The notes under the pieces were generated by a model, which saw only the letters and a list, made by a program, of their open reading frames with translations, made no database searches and was not told the DNA's origin. Positions 24,103 to 38,361 of a stretch of DNA of 64,000 nucleotides are shown piece after piece. Each line of letters begins with the position of its first letter. Positions within the stretch are counted from its first letter, which is position 1. The DNA is from Vitis vinifera (Eukaryota > Streptophyta > Magnoliopsida > Vitales > Vitaceae): assembly GCF_030704535.1 (NCBI RefSeq), contig NC_081811.1, positions 1,313,501-1,377,500 on the forward strand, in the 5' to 3' direction. The position numbers were made by a program, and so were the translations under genes.

Positions 24103-24863
24103 GAAGCACATGCATCATCACTTTGGTTGCTATCTGTAACCAATCACCTGCCATGGCCTTTTGTCTAGAAGGTATTTTTAGTTAAGCTATTGGAGCCAAA
24201 TAAGGACAAAAAGCCCTCCCACCAAAAAAAAAAGTATTAGAATAAAACACAATCCGATGCTGAATATAAAACAAAGGGACCCAAATACAACTGTCAGGAG
24301 AATATTAACTCTCCTACAAAACCCCTCACTAAGCCAAAGTGTTTGCTATCTGCTTCATGGAGCAAGGAAACCATGAAAAGGAATATTCCGACTCTATTGC
24401 TAACCTGAAATTTTGGCATGCCAACAAATCCAATTTCTGAGGGCCTTATTTCTGTGGAGACCAAGGAAATAACTATGGCTCAATCACCTTCCACCAAGAA
24501 ATTACTGAACCCCGAGAATCTCGCCAGGATCAAACCTTCCCACAACACTAGTACCTCTGCCTCTACAGCCAGTCCCACCACTGATATTTGCTTACCCATT
24601 AGTTGTCATAGTAGATAGAGCCACGTTAGGACTGGGTGGAGCATTGTGTATACTATAACACTAAACCCCTTAAAGCCAACTACAACAACAACTATAATAA
24701 TATCAATAACCTTCTCCTCAATATGATTAATTTTAGATTTTAGTGGGGTGTTGTTTGTTCAATATTAATTTATCTATTTAAAAACATATATAAAATAAAA
24801 ACTCTCATTTAAAAGCAAATCCCCAAGTCTAGACCAAACTAATTACTTTTATAATATTTTAAA

Positions 24864-25080
24864 GGGTTAATTTCATTCACCTTCATTGAAGTTTTGGTTA
24901 AATACACTTAGCTTCCAATGGTTTGAAATTTTATTAAATACCTCTCTTACCTTGAGTGAGAGGGAAGAAGAGTGAAAATAACAAATGAAAAGGATAAGGA
25001 AGGTATTTGATGAAATTTCAAACCAATGGGATCAAGTGTATTCACCCAAAACTTGAGGGGAGGTGTGTGAAATTAACCCT
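24864..25080. mobile_element. Fold-back MITE (family 2), intact copy
   Basis: Almost the whole 217-bp element is an inverted repeat. The left arm starts GGGTTAATTTCATTCACCTT and the reverse complement of the right arm starts GGGTTAATTTCACACACCTC. Similarity continues for about 100 bp (AATACACTT...GGTTTGAAATTT in both arms). A second member at 44448 is interrupted by another MITE. Confidence 0.75.
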
Positions 25081-25755
25081 ATTTTAAATTTTATAAAAGC
25101 CCACATGATATATCATGAATTTTATCCTTTTCTTCAGTTGTTAGCTTACTATTTTATAATGGGATAGGATGGGGATATTTTTGTTTATATATGCTCTGCG
25201 GCCACACATTGAAAATTAAGTTTATATTGTTATGAGATGTTGACAATGGGCCAAGTAATACATCCATTTTTGGTTGATTTATGTCATTGACTCTCTTGAA
25301 CGTTGTGCTACTTCTTGAAACCACATTTTGAATTAGCCTTTCATCAATTCATCTCGAAACTTTTATGACATTTGATATCACAACTTTCCTTAACCTTCTT
25401 TTAGAGCCATCATTTAGACAAAGCAACATTGTTTGCACGTGCAACAATGTGGATTAAACTCCTAATTACATGACTTTGGCTTCACCATTTTGTGATGGTA
25501 CAAACTCAACAATTAACAAGATATAAAGAAAAAAATTTAGTTGAAGATTTTCTACACTCAATCATCATGTTAAAATTTGAAAATCAAAGTGATTTAATGC
25601 ATTCAAGTCTTATAAAAAATTCTTATTTATTAATGAAATTATATGAAAATAATAATATGCAATCAAATAAAGATGAGTCAATGAATAATTGCTTAGGTAT
25701 GTATTTTGAGAAAACATATTTAATAATATTGTTATTAGATTAATTAAGTACAATA

Positions 25756-26220
25756 TCTTGTTGTACAGTGGCTAGAGTGTTATGGGGGATCGTTCTTGGC
25801 TTAGTTGGAGCCCAATGGGTCTTCCCAGAAACTGTAAAGGAGGTGATTGTCAGCTGGAAGGGCTCTTTTGTGGGAAAAAAGAGGGAGAAAATTTGGAGAT
25901 CCATACCGTTATTTATTTTTTGGACGGTATGGAAGGAGAGGAATAGACTAGCATTCAGGGGGGGGGGGGAGTTAGCTATACAAAGAGTTAAGAATTCTTT
26001 TGTTAGTAATTTGTGGGGGTGGGCAAAGTTGTATAGTGGTGCGGAGTCTCGCTCCCTTATAGGTTTCCTGGAGTGGATAGCCTCCAGCTAAGGGTTGGTT
26101 GGTTTTTTGTTGCTTTTTTGGTAAGCTTGTGAGGCCCCTGTCGCCTCGTATACTCCCTGTATACTTTGCGGCGTTTTGCCTTTTGCTAATACATGTGTTT
26201 GCTTATCAAAAATAAATAAA
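25756..26220 (+). mobile_element. 3' end of an L1-type LINE
   Basis: A frame to 26091 encodes the C-terminal tail of a plant LINE polyprotein (IFWTVWKERNRLAFRGGG, then SLIGFLEWIAS). The 3' UTR with the paired TATACTCCCTGTATAC motif and a short A-rich end follows. Everything upstream of the zf-RVT histidine-cysteine region is missing, so this is a 5'-truncated insertion of about 460 bp. It is the same family as the copies at 14562 and 58776. Confidence 0.85.
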
Positions 26221-26819
26221 TATGACAAATTTATTGTATAGAAGTGTCATGAATTAATTTTAAGTTTTTTTATTTTATTTATTTACTAAAATTTTCTTAC
26301 GTTGCTATTATTACGAAGAGCGCCTCCTGTGGACCAAATTTTTGGTACTGTCTCTGTGTCATAGTTTACTTTTTAGTTATTTACAGACATATGATTTCAT
26401 TTGCTTAAAATACAATTTTCTTCTGAATTTTACGTAACATCTCAGAAATCAGTTTTGCCTTGATATGAAAAACTGTTTTGCTTAGAATATATTATATAGG
26501 GACCTTTTATGGTTGGTAATGCGCACACCTACTTATTCTTTGGCATCTTGGTTCACTTTGTATATGAATGAAGTGGGTGTCTTTCTGAAAACTTAATTTT
26601 TCCCTTTTCTTTTTTCCTTTTTGCTGCATTTTTGGAAAAGTTTCCAGAGTGGCATCAAAAAATCATTTTTCTGTGAGGCCTCTGAAGAGGTGAATGCCAG
26701 CATGATTTACTGATGTTCCCAGCTGCCATCTGTTTGCCTTTTTCCTTGCATGGTAATTGTCTCCAGGTAAGTGCAGTTACATAGCTCAAAAGCAACTTCA
26801 GTGCTACCAAAGTGTCATC

Positions 26820-28550
<1,731 letters not shown>

Positions 28551-28857
28551 GCCACCTTCAATAATGTGTTCCGCATTAAGGTAGGAGAGAGATGTTTATG
28601 CAGACAGATAATGCTATGAGAAAGTCTAAAACTGTATTTTATTATTTGCATGTTTTACACATTATTGGAGTAATTAAATTCTAATACACATGCCTTGGAC
28701 CTCTAACTTGCAAGTTGTGATAAAGACTCAATATGTTGTCCACATGGGATATCTTTCGGTCTTTTTAGCCCCAACGTTACACCAATACTATAACAAAACA
28801 AATGAGCTTCATCTGTTTTCACATCTTTTTGACTGTTAGCAAGGCATCTGTGAATCA

Positions 28858-29087
28858 TATGGGTACTTGTATCTAGTCAACGGCTGCTGGTAGAATATGG
28901 GCCATAGTTCAGGAAGATTTGTATCGTTGATTGGGTAGAGGAATCTTAAGACTGGTAGAACCAGTACAGGCTTATGGGTACTTGTATCTAGTCAACGGCT
29001 GCTGGTAGAATATGGGCCATAGTTCAGGAAGATTTGTATCGTTGATTGGGTAGAGGAATCTTAAGACTGGAAGAACCAGTACAGGCT
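28858..29087. repeat. 115-bp tandem duplication, two copies
   Basis: Copy one is 28858-28972 and copy two is 28973-29087. I find a single mismatch (T at 28956, A at 29071), so the duplication is young. It lies about 300 bp past the BUD32 stop, possibly in or near its 3' UTR. Confidence 0.93.
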
Positions 29088-29796
29088 TAGTCCAAAGTAG
29101 TCGAGTGCTTTTAACTAAGGTATATGAAATTTTTTTATGCCTTTTGTGTCATGGTGTGATACCAGGAGTCACCTCTCTTCATGTGATTTTGGTGATCAAT
29201 AATTGATAGAGCTATTTGGAGCTATTTGAAGTTTTCTCCTCCCTCAGCATTTCCCTCAACCTCTACCCTTCTCAAGAATGAGTGGAACTTGAATATAGGC
29301 ATTTGAACCTAGTGCTTGCCTGGAGATATGACTCCCGTTAGGCTAGAATTGATGAAGTTGGTTGCCACTGTTGCATAAAACCCTGTAGTACCTCCACTTT
29401 AGCCCAACACCCACACACACCATCCTCTGATAAGTCTCAAGTTAAAGCCCATTCTGTGTATTCATCTCATACTAGGCTTCCCTTTCACAGATAAAGAAAT
29501 ATTGTCTTCTTCTCCGACATACATACCTTAAGTTGTTACAATTTCCATCTCCTTCTCCAGTTTGCTCGTTTGTCCTACCTGCCACGTGACCGCATGTGAA
29601 GGAATGTACCCATTAAAACAACCGGCCGTGGTCCCTTAGGAAACCATGATATGAGTATAGAGGCTATCGACCCAATAAATGCAAACACATCTTTCGCTGT
29701 CCCTCGTCCCATTTGTTCATAAATTATAACAGGGTTGACAGTTTAACAGCAATAATAGCCCATGGCCCTTGGCTCAGATGGGAAAGGAGAGAGGGC

Positions 29797-29821
29797 GAGA
29801 GGGAGAGAGAGAGAGAGAGAG
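29797..29821. repeat. (GA)n microsatellite
   Basis: An imperfect GA/GGGA tract ends in a pure GA run. Confidence 0.8.
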
Positions 29822-30072
29822 ATTTTGTGGAGGAGCAACATTTAATATTACAGGGCCATAGCAGGTGGTTGTGGTTTCACCATGAGAATGTCAATAGAAG
29901 AATGTATTCTTTGGATGGCCACCAGCATTTAGTTTAGGTGGTGTGGTTCCCTCATTGAGAATGTCACTTGCCTTCACTGCTACCTTGGGTATGGGCCATG
30001 GTTTTTAATTTGGCTTATTAGCATGTGAATTTTATAGTTTCTGGCCCTTCTGATTTGGACTTCCCAACATTT

Positions 30073-30102
30073 CTTGAATTTTGAATTTTGAATTTTGAAT
30101 TT
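30073..30102. repeat. TTTTGAAT short tandem repeat
   Basis: About four copies of an 8-bp unit are followed by TTTTA repeats. Confidence 0.8.
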
Positions 30103-30605
30103 ATTTTATTTTATTGGTTTCAATTTTACTAAAATGAAAAAGGTGGTCTTAGAGATAGATGGAGAGGTGGGAATATTTATCCATTGAACCACAATCCTTT
30201 GTATTCCAAGGAATCCAATGAGAAAGGTTGGGAAAGCTTGAAGCCAATTCTAATGGCTAATGTTAAAAATATCCAAATAGGTTTTCTCCACCTTTTTAAT
30301 TGAAATTTGACTTTATCAAAGTCAATTTAATTAGAGAACCTAGGTAGAGGGGAGATATGAATTAGAGGATAATTACTTTTAAATTTTTTGTTAAATTAGA
30401 AGATTATAATCAATAAAGACAAAATAAATATAATAAAATAAAGTGCAATAAACTAAAGAGAAAAAAAAAAGTGTGTAAACAATGATATTAACGTAGTTCA
30501 AAACAATATTGCCTATGTCCATGGCTTCATGTTTCAACCCATGCTCTGAGGTACCATACTGTACCAAGGATTCTTCAAAGCAAGGAATCTTTCGGTGTAC
30601 ACTTA

Positions 30606-30830
30606 GGTGGTGTTTGTTTTTTTACTTAATTCTAAATAGAACCTTAATACTTAATAGTATTAAATATTAGGTTGTTTGTTTTTGTAGTATTTTATTTCTA
30701 TTAAATATTAAAAAATAAAAAAAATCATTGTGTTATTTTTTCTATTTAAAAAAAATCACATATTTTGACTTTTTCTATTTAGTAAAAAGTTTATAATAAG
30801 TCATGAAAAAGTAAAAAAACAAACAACACC
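30606..30830. mobile_element. Tourist-like MITE, copy B
   Basis: The inverted ends are GGTGGTGTTTG and the complement of GGTGTTGTTTG, flanked by perfect TTA duplications at 30603-30605 and 30831-30833. The 225-bp body is AT-rich and non-coding, and close in sequence to copies at 8834 and 44494. End sequence plus TTA duplication fits PIF/Harbinger-derived Tourist elements. Confidence 0.8.
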
Positions 30831-31699
30831 TTAATCTAGAAATAAGAAATATTGCAAATTGATTACAATGGGAAATGTAGCTAGTCTTAAGTTGCAATCA
30901 TCAAGTTTTGCAAGTTCTAAAATAATTACATTGAAAATATATTAAAGACTCGATATTTGGATAACACGATGGCTTACAAGCGTAGACTATATATAAATGA
31001 AGCTTGAAGTCTTACCTAAGAGTTTCAAGTTAAAATTAGTTGTTAAGTAGAAGTTATAATTCAGACTAATCAATTGATTGATCAATTGCTTATTGATTAA
31101 TATGCTTTTTGCATATGATCATTGGAGCCATACTTTTTGTAAGTTACAGTTGAATCGGTTGACACCTCGAATAATTGAGATTCCTCTTTGTCGATTCCAA
31201 GACTAGTAGCTACCACCGACCCGATCTTTTCTCTTATCACTTAATTTATTGACAATTGCCCTCATAATTTTTAAAATTTGCAAGTTTTTAAGTTATAAGA
31301 TTTTAATGATTGATTTGATTGAATTTTCATATCATTTCTGAAAAGAACCTTAATATAATATTATAAGAGAATTTACATAAAAAAAAAACATTTTCTCAAT
31401 TTCTCCTTCAAAATGGTTTTTATCTTTAATAATTAATATTTCATTATTTTTTTATTTATATAATTATTATTTTTTTTAAAAAGAAAAACTAAAAATAAGT
31501 AAAATATATTCTTAAAAAAATACTATGCCTGTTTTGGGAATAATTGACAGCGAAAAGCATTTTTATGTGCTTTTTTTTCTCCTAAAAGGAAAATGTTAAC
31601 TAATAACGGCTCCCGAACATAGCCGTCCGTCTTTTGAAATTGCCACATCAGCCTAAGATGTCATGACGTGGCGAATCTTAGTGGACTATTATCATCAAA

Positions 31700-31715
31700 G
31701 TTTTGCCGCCAAAAC
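31700..31715. promoter_or_regulatory. Palindromic E2F-like site upstream of STN1
   Basis: GTTTTGCCGCCAAAAC contains the E2F consensus WTTSSCSS on both strands (TTTGCCGC, and TTTGGCGG in reverse). It lies 80 bp before the STN1 start codon, a usual position for plant E2F/DP sites in S-phase genes. Confidence 0.6.
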
Positions 31716-31795
31716 CTTGCACTGTCCAGTTTGGCACCTTAACCAACATGAGCCCTAACCTCACATATTTTGAAATTAGAAACTGTCGGTAAACC

Positions 31796-32293
31796 ATGAG
31801 CAACCAACTGTACAATACTCACGTGAAGCTGCTCGCATTCGATCTTCTCTCCCTCACCCAAACTCCTTCGCCTTCATCCTCGGATCCAATCTCCTTCTCT
31901 CGCAGGGGCACGCCCCTCTCACGCGCCGAAACCCTAGGTACAGTCACCAGCCGCGAGCTCAAACCCCACAAATTCCTCAAATTCACCGTCGACGACGGCA
32001 CTGGCTGTGTCCCCTGTGTTCTCTGGCTCAACCACCTCTCTTCCCCCTACTTTTCTCGTCGGAATCCGGCGGATGTTAGATTAATTGCCGATTTGGCGGA
32101 GTACCAAGCGTCGGAGGTCAAGCTTGGAGTTCTTGTCAGAGTGCGCGGCCGGATCACGGCGTACAGAGGTACAGTGCAAATTACAGTTTCGAATGTGATT
32201 GTCGAGAGGGATCCGAATATGGAGATTTTGCATTGGTTGGATTGTATTAAGTTAGCGAGAAAATGTTATGATGTTATGCCTCATGGAAAATAG
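31796..32293 (+). CDS. STN1: CST complex subunit STN1 (telomere capping)
   Basis: STN1 is the OB-fold subunit that works with CTC1 and TEN1 to protect chromosome ends and to help DNA polymerase alpha fill in the telomeric C-strand. The gene is a single open frame of 165 residues with no intron, the same size and structure as Arabidopsis STN1 as I recall it. The OB fold spans about residues 45-140. It includes the strand FLKFTVDDGTGCVPCVLWLN, the segment SSPYFSRRNP, and GVLVRVRGRITAYRGTVQIT. The C-terminus ends soon after the EILHWLDCIKLARKCY helix, so the winged-helix half found in animal STN1 is absent, as in other plants. Codon use is GC-rich at the start, unlike the flanking DNA. Confidence 0.95.
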   Translation: MSNQLYNTHVKLLAFDLLSLTQTPSPSSSDPISFSRRGTPLSRAETLGTVTSRELKPHKFLKFTVDDGTGCVPCVLWLNHLSSPYFSRRNPADVRLIADLAEYQASEVKLGVLVRVRGRITAYRGTVQITVSNVIVERDPNMEILHWLDCIKLARKCYDVMPHGK

Positions 32294-33445
32294 CAATGGT
32301 TTTCGAGTTTCATTTGGTGAAAATTTAGTAGGGTTTGGTTCTGCTTCTTTGAAGTTTGAATTTGGTTTAATTTTACATGAATCATACTTGTTGAGGTTTG
32401 GGTTGTTTTTTGCTTTAGAATTTTTGAAGCAGATTCAGGATTTGATTTGGAATTCGAGAATGAAGAGTGAAGAACGATGTAACTACAAGTTTATCATGCA
32501 GCTGCAATGGCAAAGTATGTTGAAAGTTCTAGGAAAATTTCAAAAATGCCAATCATGAATTAAACTTCTGAGCGAAATGAAAATAAAAATGTAAAAGACG
32601 AACATGCCTTTCTTGCCTTTCTTTGGAGTTTGCACAATTTTGAGTTTCACTGAGGTTGGAGAATTATTTTTGTAAGATGTTCTACTGAAGAAAAAGTTGT
32701 AGAATTTAAAACATCGGCCAAAAAAAAAAAAAAAAAACACAGGTTTAAGCATACAATAAAAGGGAGCTCTTTTGCTAATCTGAACTTAACATGATGATGT
32801 TGAATATGAATCTTTTTTTTAAAAAAAAAAAAAAATGGATCTAGCATAGAATGCCTTCTGATGGAAGAATGCTCAAAAGCAAACTCAGTTTAACCTGACA
32901 AGTCTGGTAAGAACCACACCTAGAAGCTTGACTTGGACAATAAGGTATGGAGTGAGGATAAGGTAGGTTCAGGATTGGTTCTGTGTCCCACCCCAACCCC
33001 CACTGCCCCCTCCCTCCCCAAACAATAGTACCTATAAATGAAGAACAAGCATTCTAAAATCACTTAGGGTTTAGCAACACAAACCCATTCTCAATATTGA
33101 ACTTTATTTAGGACCATATCTTTCTGTAAACCATATGCCTCTGCGTCTTTTCTTATAGGCCCTACCCATTTTCTTTTTGGCCTTCCCGTGTTCTTACAGT
33201 GTCCTACGATAATCAAATCACCCCTTACTAATGGTCTTCCTTGTACATGATCAAACCATTGTATATCACTTTATTGTCTTGTCCTTAATTTGCTAGCTAT
33301 TAATTTTTTGTATTTTCTCCTCTATTATTCTCAAAATTTTAGAGTTCTAGACTTGCTTGGCTGAGTAATGATGTAGGCTAGTACCTTTAACTACATAAAC
33401 TAAGTCATGATTATTAATGGTGGAGTCAGAAAATAAGTTGTGTGT

Positions 33446-33467
33446 GGGGGTGGGGGTGGGGGTGGGG
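33446..33467 (+). repeat. Perfect G-quadruplex motif
   Basis: Three runs of five G and one of four G are separated by single T loops, which is among the most stable quadruplex arrangements. Confidence 0.9.
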
Positions 33468-35465
33468 CGCAAAAAAAAGAGAGAAGGGATCAATTACCTA
33501 GCTTACTGTTGACCATGGCTTCCAAGCAAAACTTTGGGAGAGGGATCAAACCGGAGCATCATGTGGCTCTGCCACTGATGGTTATTTCTGGGGATTTTTC
33601 TGCACAACCTTGGTTTCCTCACTCTTGGAATGGTTCAGCCAAGCAGTATGTGGTAGAGTAAGTAAAAGAAAAGAAATAACAAATAAAAAGAAAAGTAAAT
33701 GGCCATGAATTTCCTTTTGCGCGTCAATAGTGTTGGGTGATGCCTTTGTGGGTGTAATTTTCATCTTAGTGGTGGTATCCATGCCATTTTAGAGCTAATT
33801 GGTAGGATTTTAAGATTTGCAAAAGCCAAAAGACAAGTTGTATAGATTGAGAGATGATGTTGACGGCAATGGAATTACTCATGAGTGGGATCAGCAACAG
33901 TAGAACTGGATCGTCCTTTTGTGCCATTGCATAGAAGCATGCATTTATAGCTGAACATTTAATAGATGCCCTATAGCTAAGTACTTTTTATGGCAACCAC
34001 CATCTTGATTCTCAAATCATTCTTTGTGGTGAATGTTGTGAGCTTGAGCTAGCCATTATAGATGTATAATTTATGTGGATGGATTGCTTCTTTTGGCTCT
34101 TGATATCAATGTTTATCAACATATTGAGCTTTCCTAGTGGTGGTAAATAAGTTGAACCATTAGAATTATTTACGAGAAACGCATCTTACTAGTAGCTCAC
34201 ACAGAAACATATTGACATGGCAACAGTGATATTAGCAGATGGGTTATTCTCATGTGTTTCCATGTCCTTTATATTACTTCCATGAGTTACCTGAAATTAC
34301 TTTTAACCCGATAATTAGTAATAAGTTTTGACCACTTCAGTGTCATTAGCATGCCTCATTTGAACTGCAGTGGTTTAAAGAAATGCTTGTGTTGGTTTGC
34401 TTCTGTAACTCTAATAACAATGGAGTCGAGCTATTCTGGTCTGTTACCTTCTTTGTAATCATTTTATTTTGTGGGATAAAATCTGTTTTTGTTGAGGAGG
34501 CTAATATCATTTTTTTTGTTTCTTCACGGTTTCGTTCAAATTACCTTCATAACTCTGGCTGCATTTTGGTAGAGGACAGGTAGATCATGGAAACAGGTCC
34601 AGATTCTCTCTCCACTGATCCCACCCATGTTTTGGGGATAAGAATCATGGATAATATGTTGGAAGCAAATTATTGCTTGCCCAAGATCCCAAATCTTTCA
34701 AAGATACTTCCTGGATTTTAAATGAAGCTCTAGACACAGCATAAAAAGGCAACTGAGAAAAAAAAGTGGGGGTTTGGAGGAAGAAGAAGAATGGCACATA
34801 ACGTGCAAAAAGATCCCACATTCAATACGATTTTGGGTAGGTGAAAGCAATCGAACAGGAAGGCAACTAGTTTAAATTTATGTCAACAGGAAGACCCTTT
34901 CTTGAATTCATCCACATGAGCCGTATGCATCTCTCTGCGTAAATAAAATAGATCTGTGTGGGGAATACAAAGGATGTATCATCTTTTAAATGACCAACAG
35001 GGCCAGATTGAATAAGATGGTAGTTATTGCTGGAAGGATAAAGGGAGTGGAATGGATGCACACCTCCCTCATGATTTGATGGGCAACATGGAGGGTGATG
35101 AAGGCTATGAAAATGAAAGGCAAAAAAGAGACACTGACAACACCTCTGCCCAGGTCAATGAAATGAAGTGAATGAACTCAAAGTGTTTTTGGTTAAAACT
35201 CCCTCGTATTTTTCCCCTACCCAAAGTGAAAAGCTTCACATCATACTTGAACCAAGTCAAAATTTTCTGTTGTCCTTTGCTTTTGGGTGTTGCTGTCCTA
35301 GGGAGTCCTCATCCTTATAATATTCTTGTAACTTCAACTGGAAACAGCCCCACCATTGCCCCTTGCTTGGAGAAAATTACTCTTTGTATTCTCCATTTGG
35401 ACTTACATGATTTCAGGGTGTCTTTAATCAGACTTTAATAATGATTAATGAAACCCCTTCTTCGG

Positions 35466-35509
35466 ATCAAGGGTTGTTCTGCTTTTAATCAAGGGTTGTT
35501 CTGCTTTTA
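35466..35509. repeat. 22-bp tandem repeat, two identical units
   Basis: The units 35466-35487 and 35488-35509 are identical, each starting ATCAAGGGTTGTTCTG. Confidence 0.92.
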
Positions 35510-38334
35510 ATCGAATATTATAATGGATTGTTCTTCTGATTAGGACTGATTCTTGAATTAATCAAATTATTCGTTTCGGCTGCTTTGACCCAGCGGCTGA
35601 ACGTGTACAAAATGTTGGGCTGAGACTCAGTAGTTGGGTTGGCCCCATGCAGACCTAGTTTGTGGGTGGGCTCGACATCAAAATAGCTAGCCTAAGCTAG
35701 ACTCACGAACGGCTCGATCTATGAATTGCTTTTGTGTTTAGTGTTGAGAGTCTGCATCATCATCATAAGGTGTTTGGAAATACTAGTTTCTTTTGACAGA
35801 TTGTGAGGAAAAAGAAAGTGTCATAAGAAGAAAGCCCATTCCAAAGATGATTAAAAAGCCCCCCAATTGACCCCATAAAACGGTTATGAAAACTGTGGAG
35901 GGGGAAAAGAGGAGGTTGGCTTAAGAAGATGTTTTAAAGCTGAAAAAGCAAAAGAAACAGAAAGAAAATCAAATTCTCTCCCGGCAGAAGATGCTTTGCT
36001 CAAAGTACAAATCAATGATCATCCTTTGACTGCCTCGTTCGTCCACTCCGATCCTGCATTCGATCGGAACAAGGGCAGTTTTGGGATTGCTTGATACTAG
36101 TCCCTAAATACCACATGTGAAATAAGCAACATGTTATGGCTATAGATTACTTGATACTGTTGGTGTTGTTGATGTTCAAAACCATTCTTGAATGAGAAAG
36201 AATTGAAAACCCACCCAAACGTGGCCTTAAATTTGAAAGATGAGATCTAATGGGGAATTTTGTGGAAGGTCCAAGGATGAATGACGATGCCCCACGTGGC
36301 ACATCGCCATGGGATAAGGAACAAGTCATGGAAGGGGAGATTGGAGAATCATAAATCCATGATATCTTTATTGAATCCAAGTATATGGTGTCCCCTTAGA
36401 TCCCATTTACATGACAAATGGTATACCAAACAGCCTCTCACCATGGAAATAAAAAGATTTCCTAGTTGCCCTTTAGATAAGCATTCACCAACAAGGGCCC
36501 CTCATTGCTCTTTAGTTTTGACACTCTTCTTGTAGGAAATGCCACTTCACTTGTTAATTCCATAGAAACCCCAATCAGTTCTAAACCACACATGTGAGGA
36601 TCCTAACAACCTTAGCAAAACCTAATTATACCCGGGGTTTGCTTTCCTTATGGCATGTTTGCTTATGATTATTAATCCAGAAAATGATTCTTAAGACATC
36701 ATAGTAGGTGGAGCAAACAAAGGAGAATTGGTTAAGGAGTTGATACAAAAAAAGGCATATTACACCAACCACCTAATCAAAGCTTACAATACAACAACTT
36801 AATCCTTTTGATTATATAGCTTGACAAGGAACAAAATGGAAGCCCACAAAACACTCCCTCTCTGTCTCCAACTTGGATGGCTTATCTTTACAACCTATAA
36901 TTGGGACCAAATGGCTATAATGGTAGTGGAAGCTTCACTTGGGATAGTGGGTTGTATCATGTATGGGGTTTGTTAGGGATTCCCATTTAGGAAATGAACA
37001 AGGGCAGGGGATTCTTGGATTGTTTTGCCGTCAATCCAATTAGTTTAATCCTTGGAACATATAAACTATTCCAATACTTGATTGCTAAGAACCTAGAGAT
37101 ATGAAAAATTAACTCCAATCTAAGGCAACACGACACAGTCTCCCACATGTAGCATGTGTATGAAGATTAGTCAATTAAAGGTTCGAGCCTGGAGAGTTTA
37201 AACCAAGAAATTACTTTGTTCTGGCTAGGTGATAAACTAGGATTAACATATACTTACTCGAAACCCTAGGAGATCGCGTGGGCTTAGGGCCGGGTTAAGC
37301 TAGGGTTAGGGGGACCCCTCATGGCCTAACAAGATCCTGTTTCAATGTGATTAAGTAGTTGGAAGAGGGTATTCTCCAAGCACAAAATTCACATTGATTT
37401 ATGCATGAAGATGAGTTTGTAGCAATTGAATTTGTTGATGCAAAAGCCTGGAAATGGGGAGAATTTGCCTAAGTTGGCTTGGACATAAGCCTAGGTTGAG
37501 CCAAAGGGGACCACAAAAATTGCTTGACAAACTAACATTTTGTTCTAATGAGGAGTGACAAATGAGGGTTTTGAGAAGATACATTCCCAATATCAAAGCT
37601 AAAACCCTAAAAATTCTACAAAATCCCACAAACCCCAAAAATGCAACATTGGAGAAACACCCTTTCCTCATACCAAAATTCCTTCTCTCAAGCCCTATAA
37701 ACCTATGGATGTCCCAATTCTCAAACCCCAAAAACCCACATTGGAGGAACAGGGTTTTCTTTGGTTTTTTTTTAAGTCTTCCATACCTTCTAAACATTCT
37801 ATGCAGAGTGTAAACTCACCCACATCCCCTTAACAGATCAGGCTCTTCAAAGACATTAGTCTTTGTTCTGGGGGAGGGGGGCAATAATTTTATGACCCAT
37901 TTTTTTTTTCTATATTAAAAAAATGGAAATTTAAAGGAAGAGGAAGGGGAAAAGGGAAACAAACTCTTCACACACCCCTCTTTTTCTTTTTTCTTCTTTA
38001 ACTGCTTTTCCAATTGTGGAAGACCAAATCGGAAGAATGGCTTCTGTTTGGGTATTAGATCAACAACCCAACTTTGCTGACCACGGTCAAGAGAGAGAGA
38101 GACGGATTTAGAGAGAGAAAGAAGGTGAACTGTAGAGTGAGAAAGAGAGAGTAAAGAGGGTCGGGCAGGGTGATTTTGAGTGGGTGACCGAAGTATCCAT
38201 GAACTCTCTGCAGCTGGGTCGGCCTTGGATTTGGGGTAAAAAGCCTTGAGAAAGAGAGAGAGATAGCTCCCTGCACTTTATTCTCTTCAAATTCGATACT
38301 TTGCTGTACTCAGAACGAGGTTTTGAGGGGAGAA

Positions 38335-38361
38335 GCTCTCTCTCTCTCTTTCTCTCTCTTT
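38335..38361. repeat. CT-rich tract in the presumed CVP2 leader
   Basis: A pyrimidine run of CT and TTCT units lies about 600 bp before the CVP2 start codon. GA-rich tracts lie at 38090-38135 and 38251-38263. CT-rich leaders are common in plant genes. Confidence 0.7.

Larger units (their letters stand above)
22548..26764. other. Presumed leader intron of BUD32
   Basis: No supported coding exon is visible. It holds a pair of CATGCATG-containing repeats near 24068, a fold-back MITE at 24864 and a LINE 3' end at about 25756. Minus-strand frames at 22956-23198 and 23476-23664 have protein-like composition but no neighbours or splice context, and may be decayed coding relics. Confidence 0.4.
28551..31699. 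other. Intergenic DNA between BUD32 and STN1
   Basis: No gene is supported. It contains a 115-bp tandem duplication at 28858, a GA tract near 29797, a TTTTGAAT repeat near 30073 and a Tourist-like MITE at 30606. The remainder is AT-rich. Confidence 0.55.
32294..38334. other. Gene-poor region between STN1 and CVP2
   Basis: I see no gene I can support in about 6 kb. It holds homopolymer A/T runs (32721, 32817), a perfect G-quadruplex motif at 33446, a short open frame with a good start context at 33515, a 22-bp tandem repeat at 35466 and GA-rich tracts after 38090. Overlapping frames at 37399-37813 on both strands match nothing I know. Confidence 0.5.

Noticed and set aside
33515-33661. A 48-residue open frame with start context ACCATGG
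   Set aside because: No recognisable motif, no neighbouring exon and no codon signal. Listed only as context for the G-quadruplex finding.
37165-37200. Possible tRNA T-arm (GGTTCGAGCC)
   Set aside because: The flanking bases do not pair into a T stem and no acceptor or anticodon arm could be drawn.
37399-37813. Overlapping 132- and 83-residue frames on opposite strands
   Set aside because: Both arise from the same C/A-rich repetitive wording (CCCCAAAAACCC). Neither resembles a known protein.
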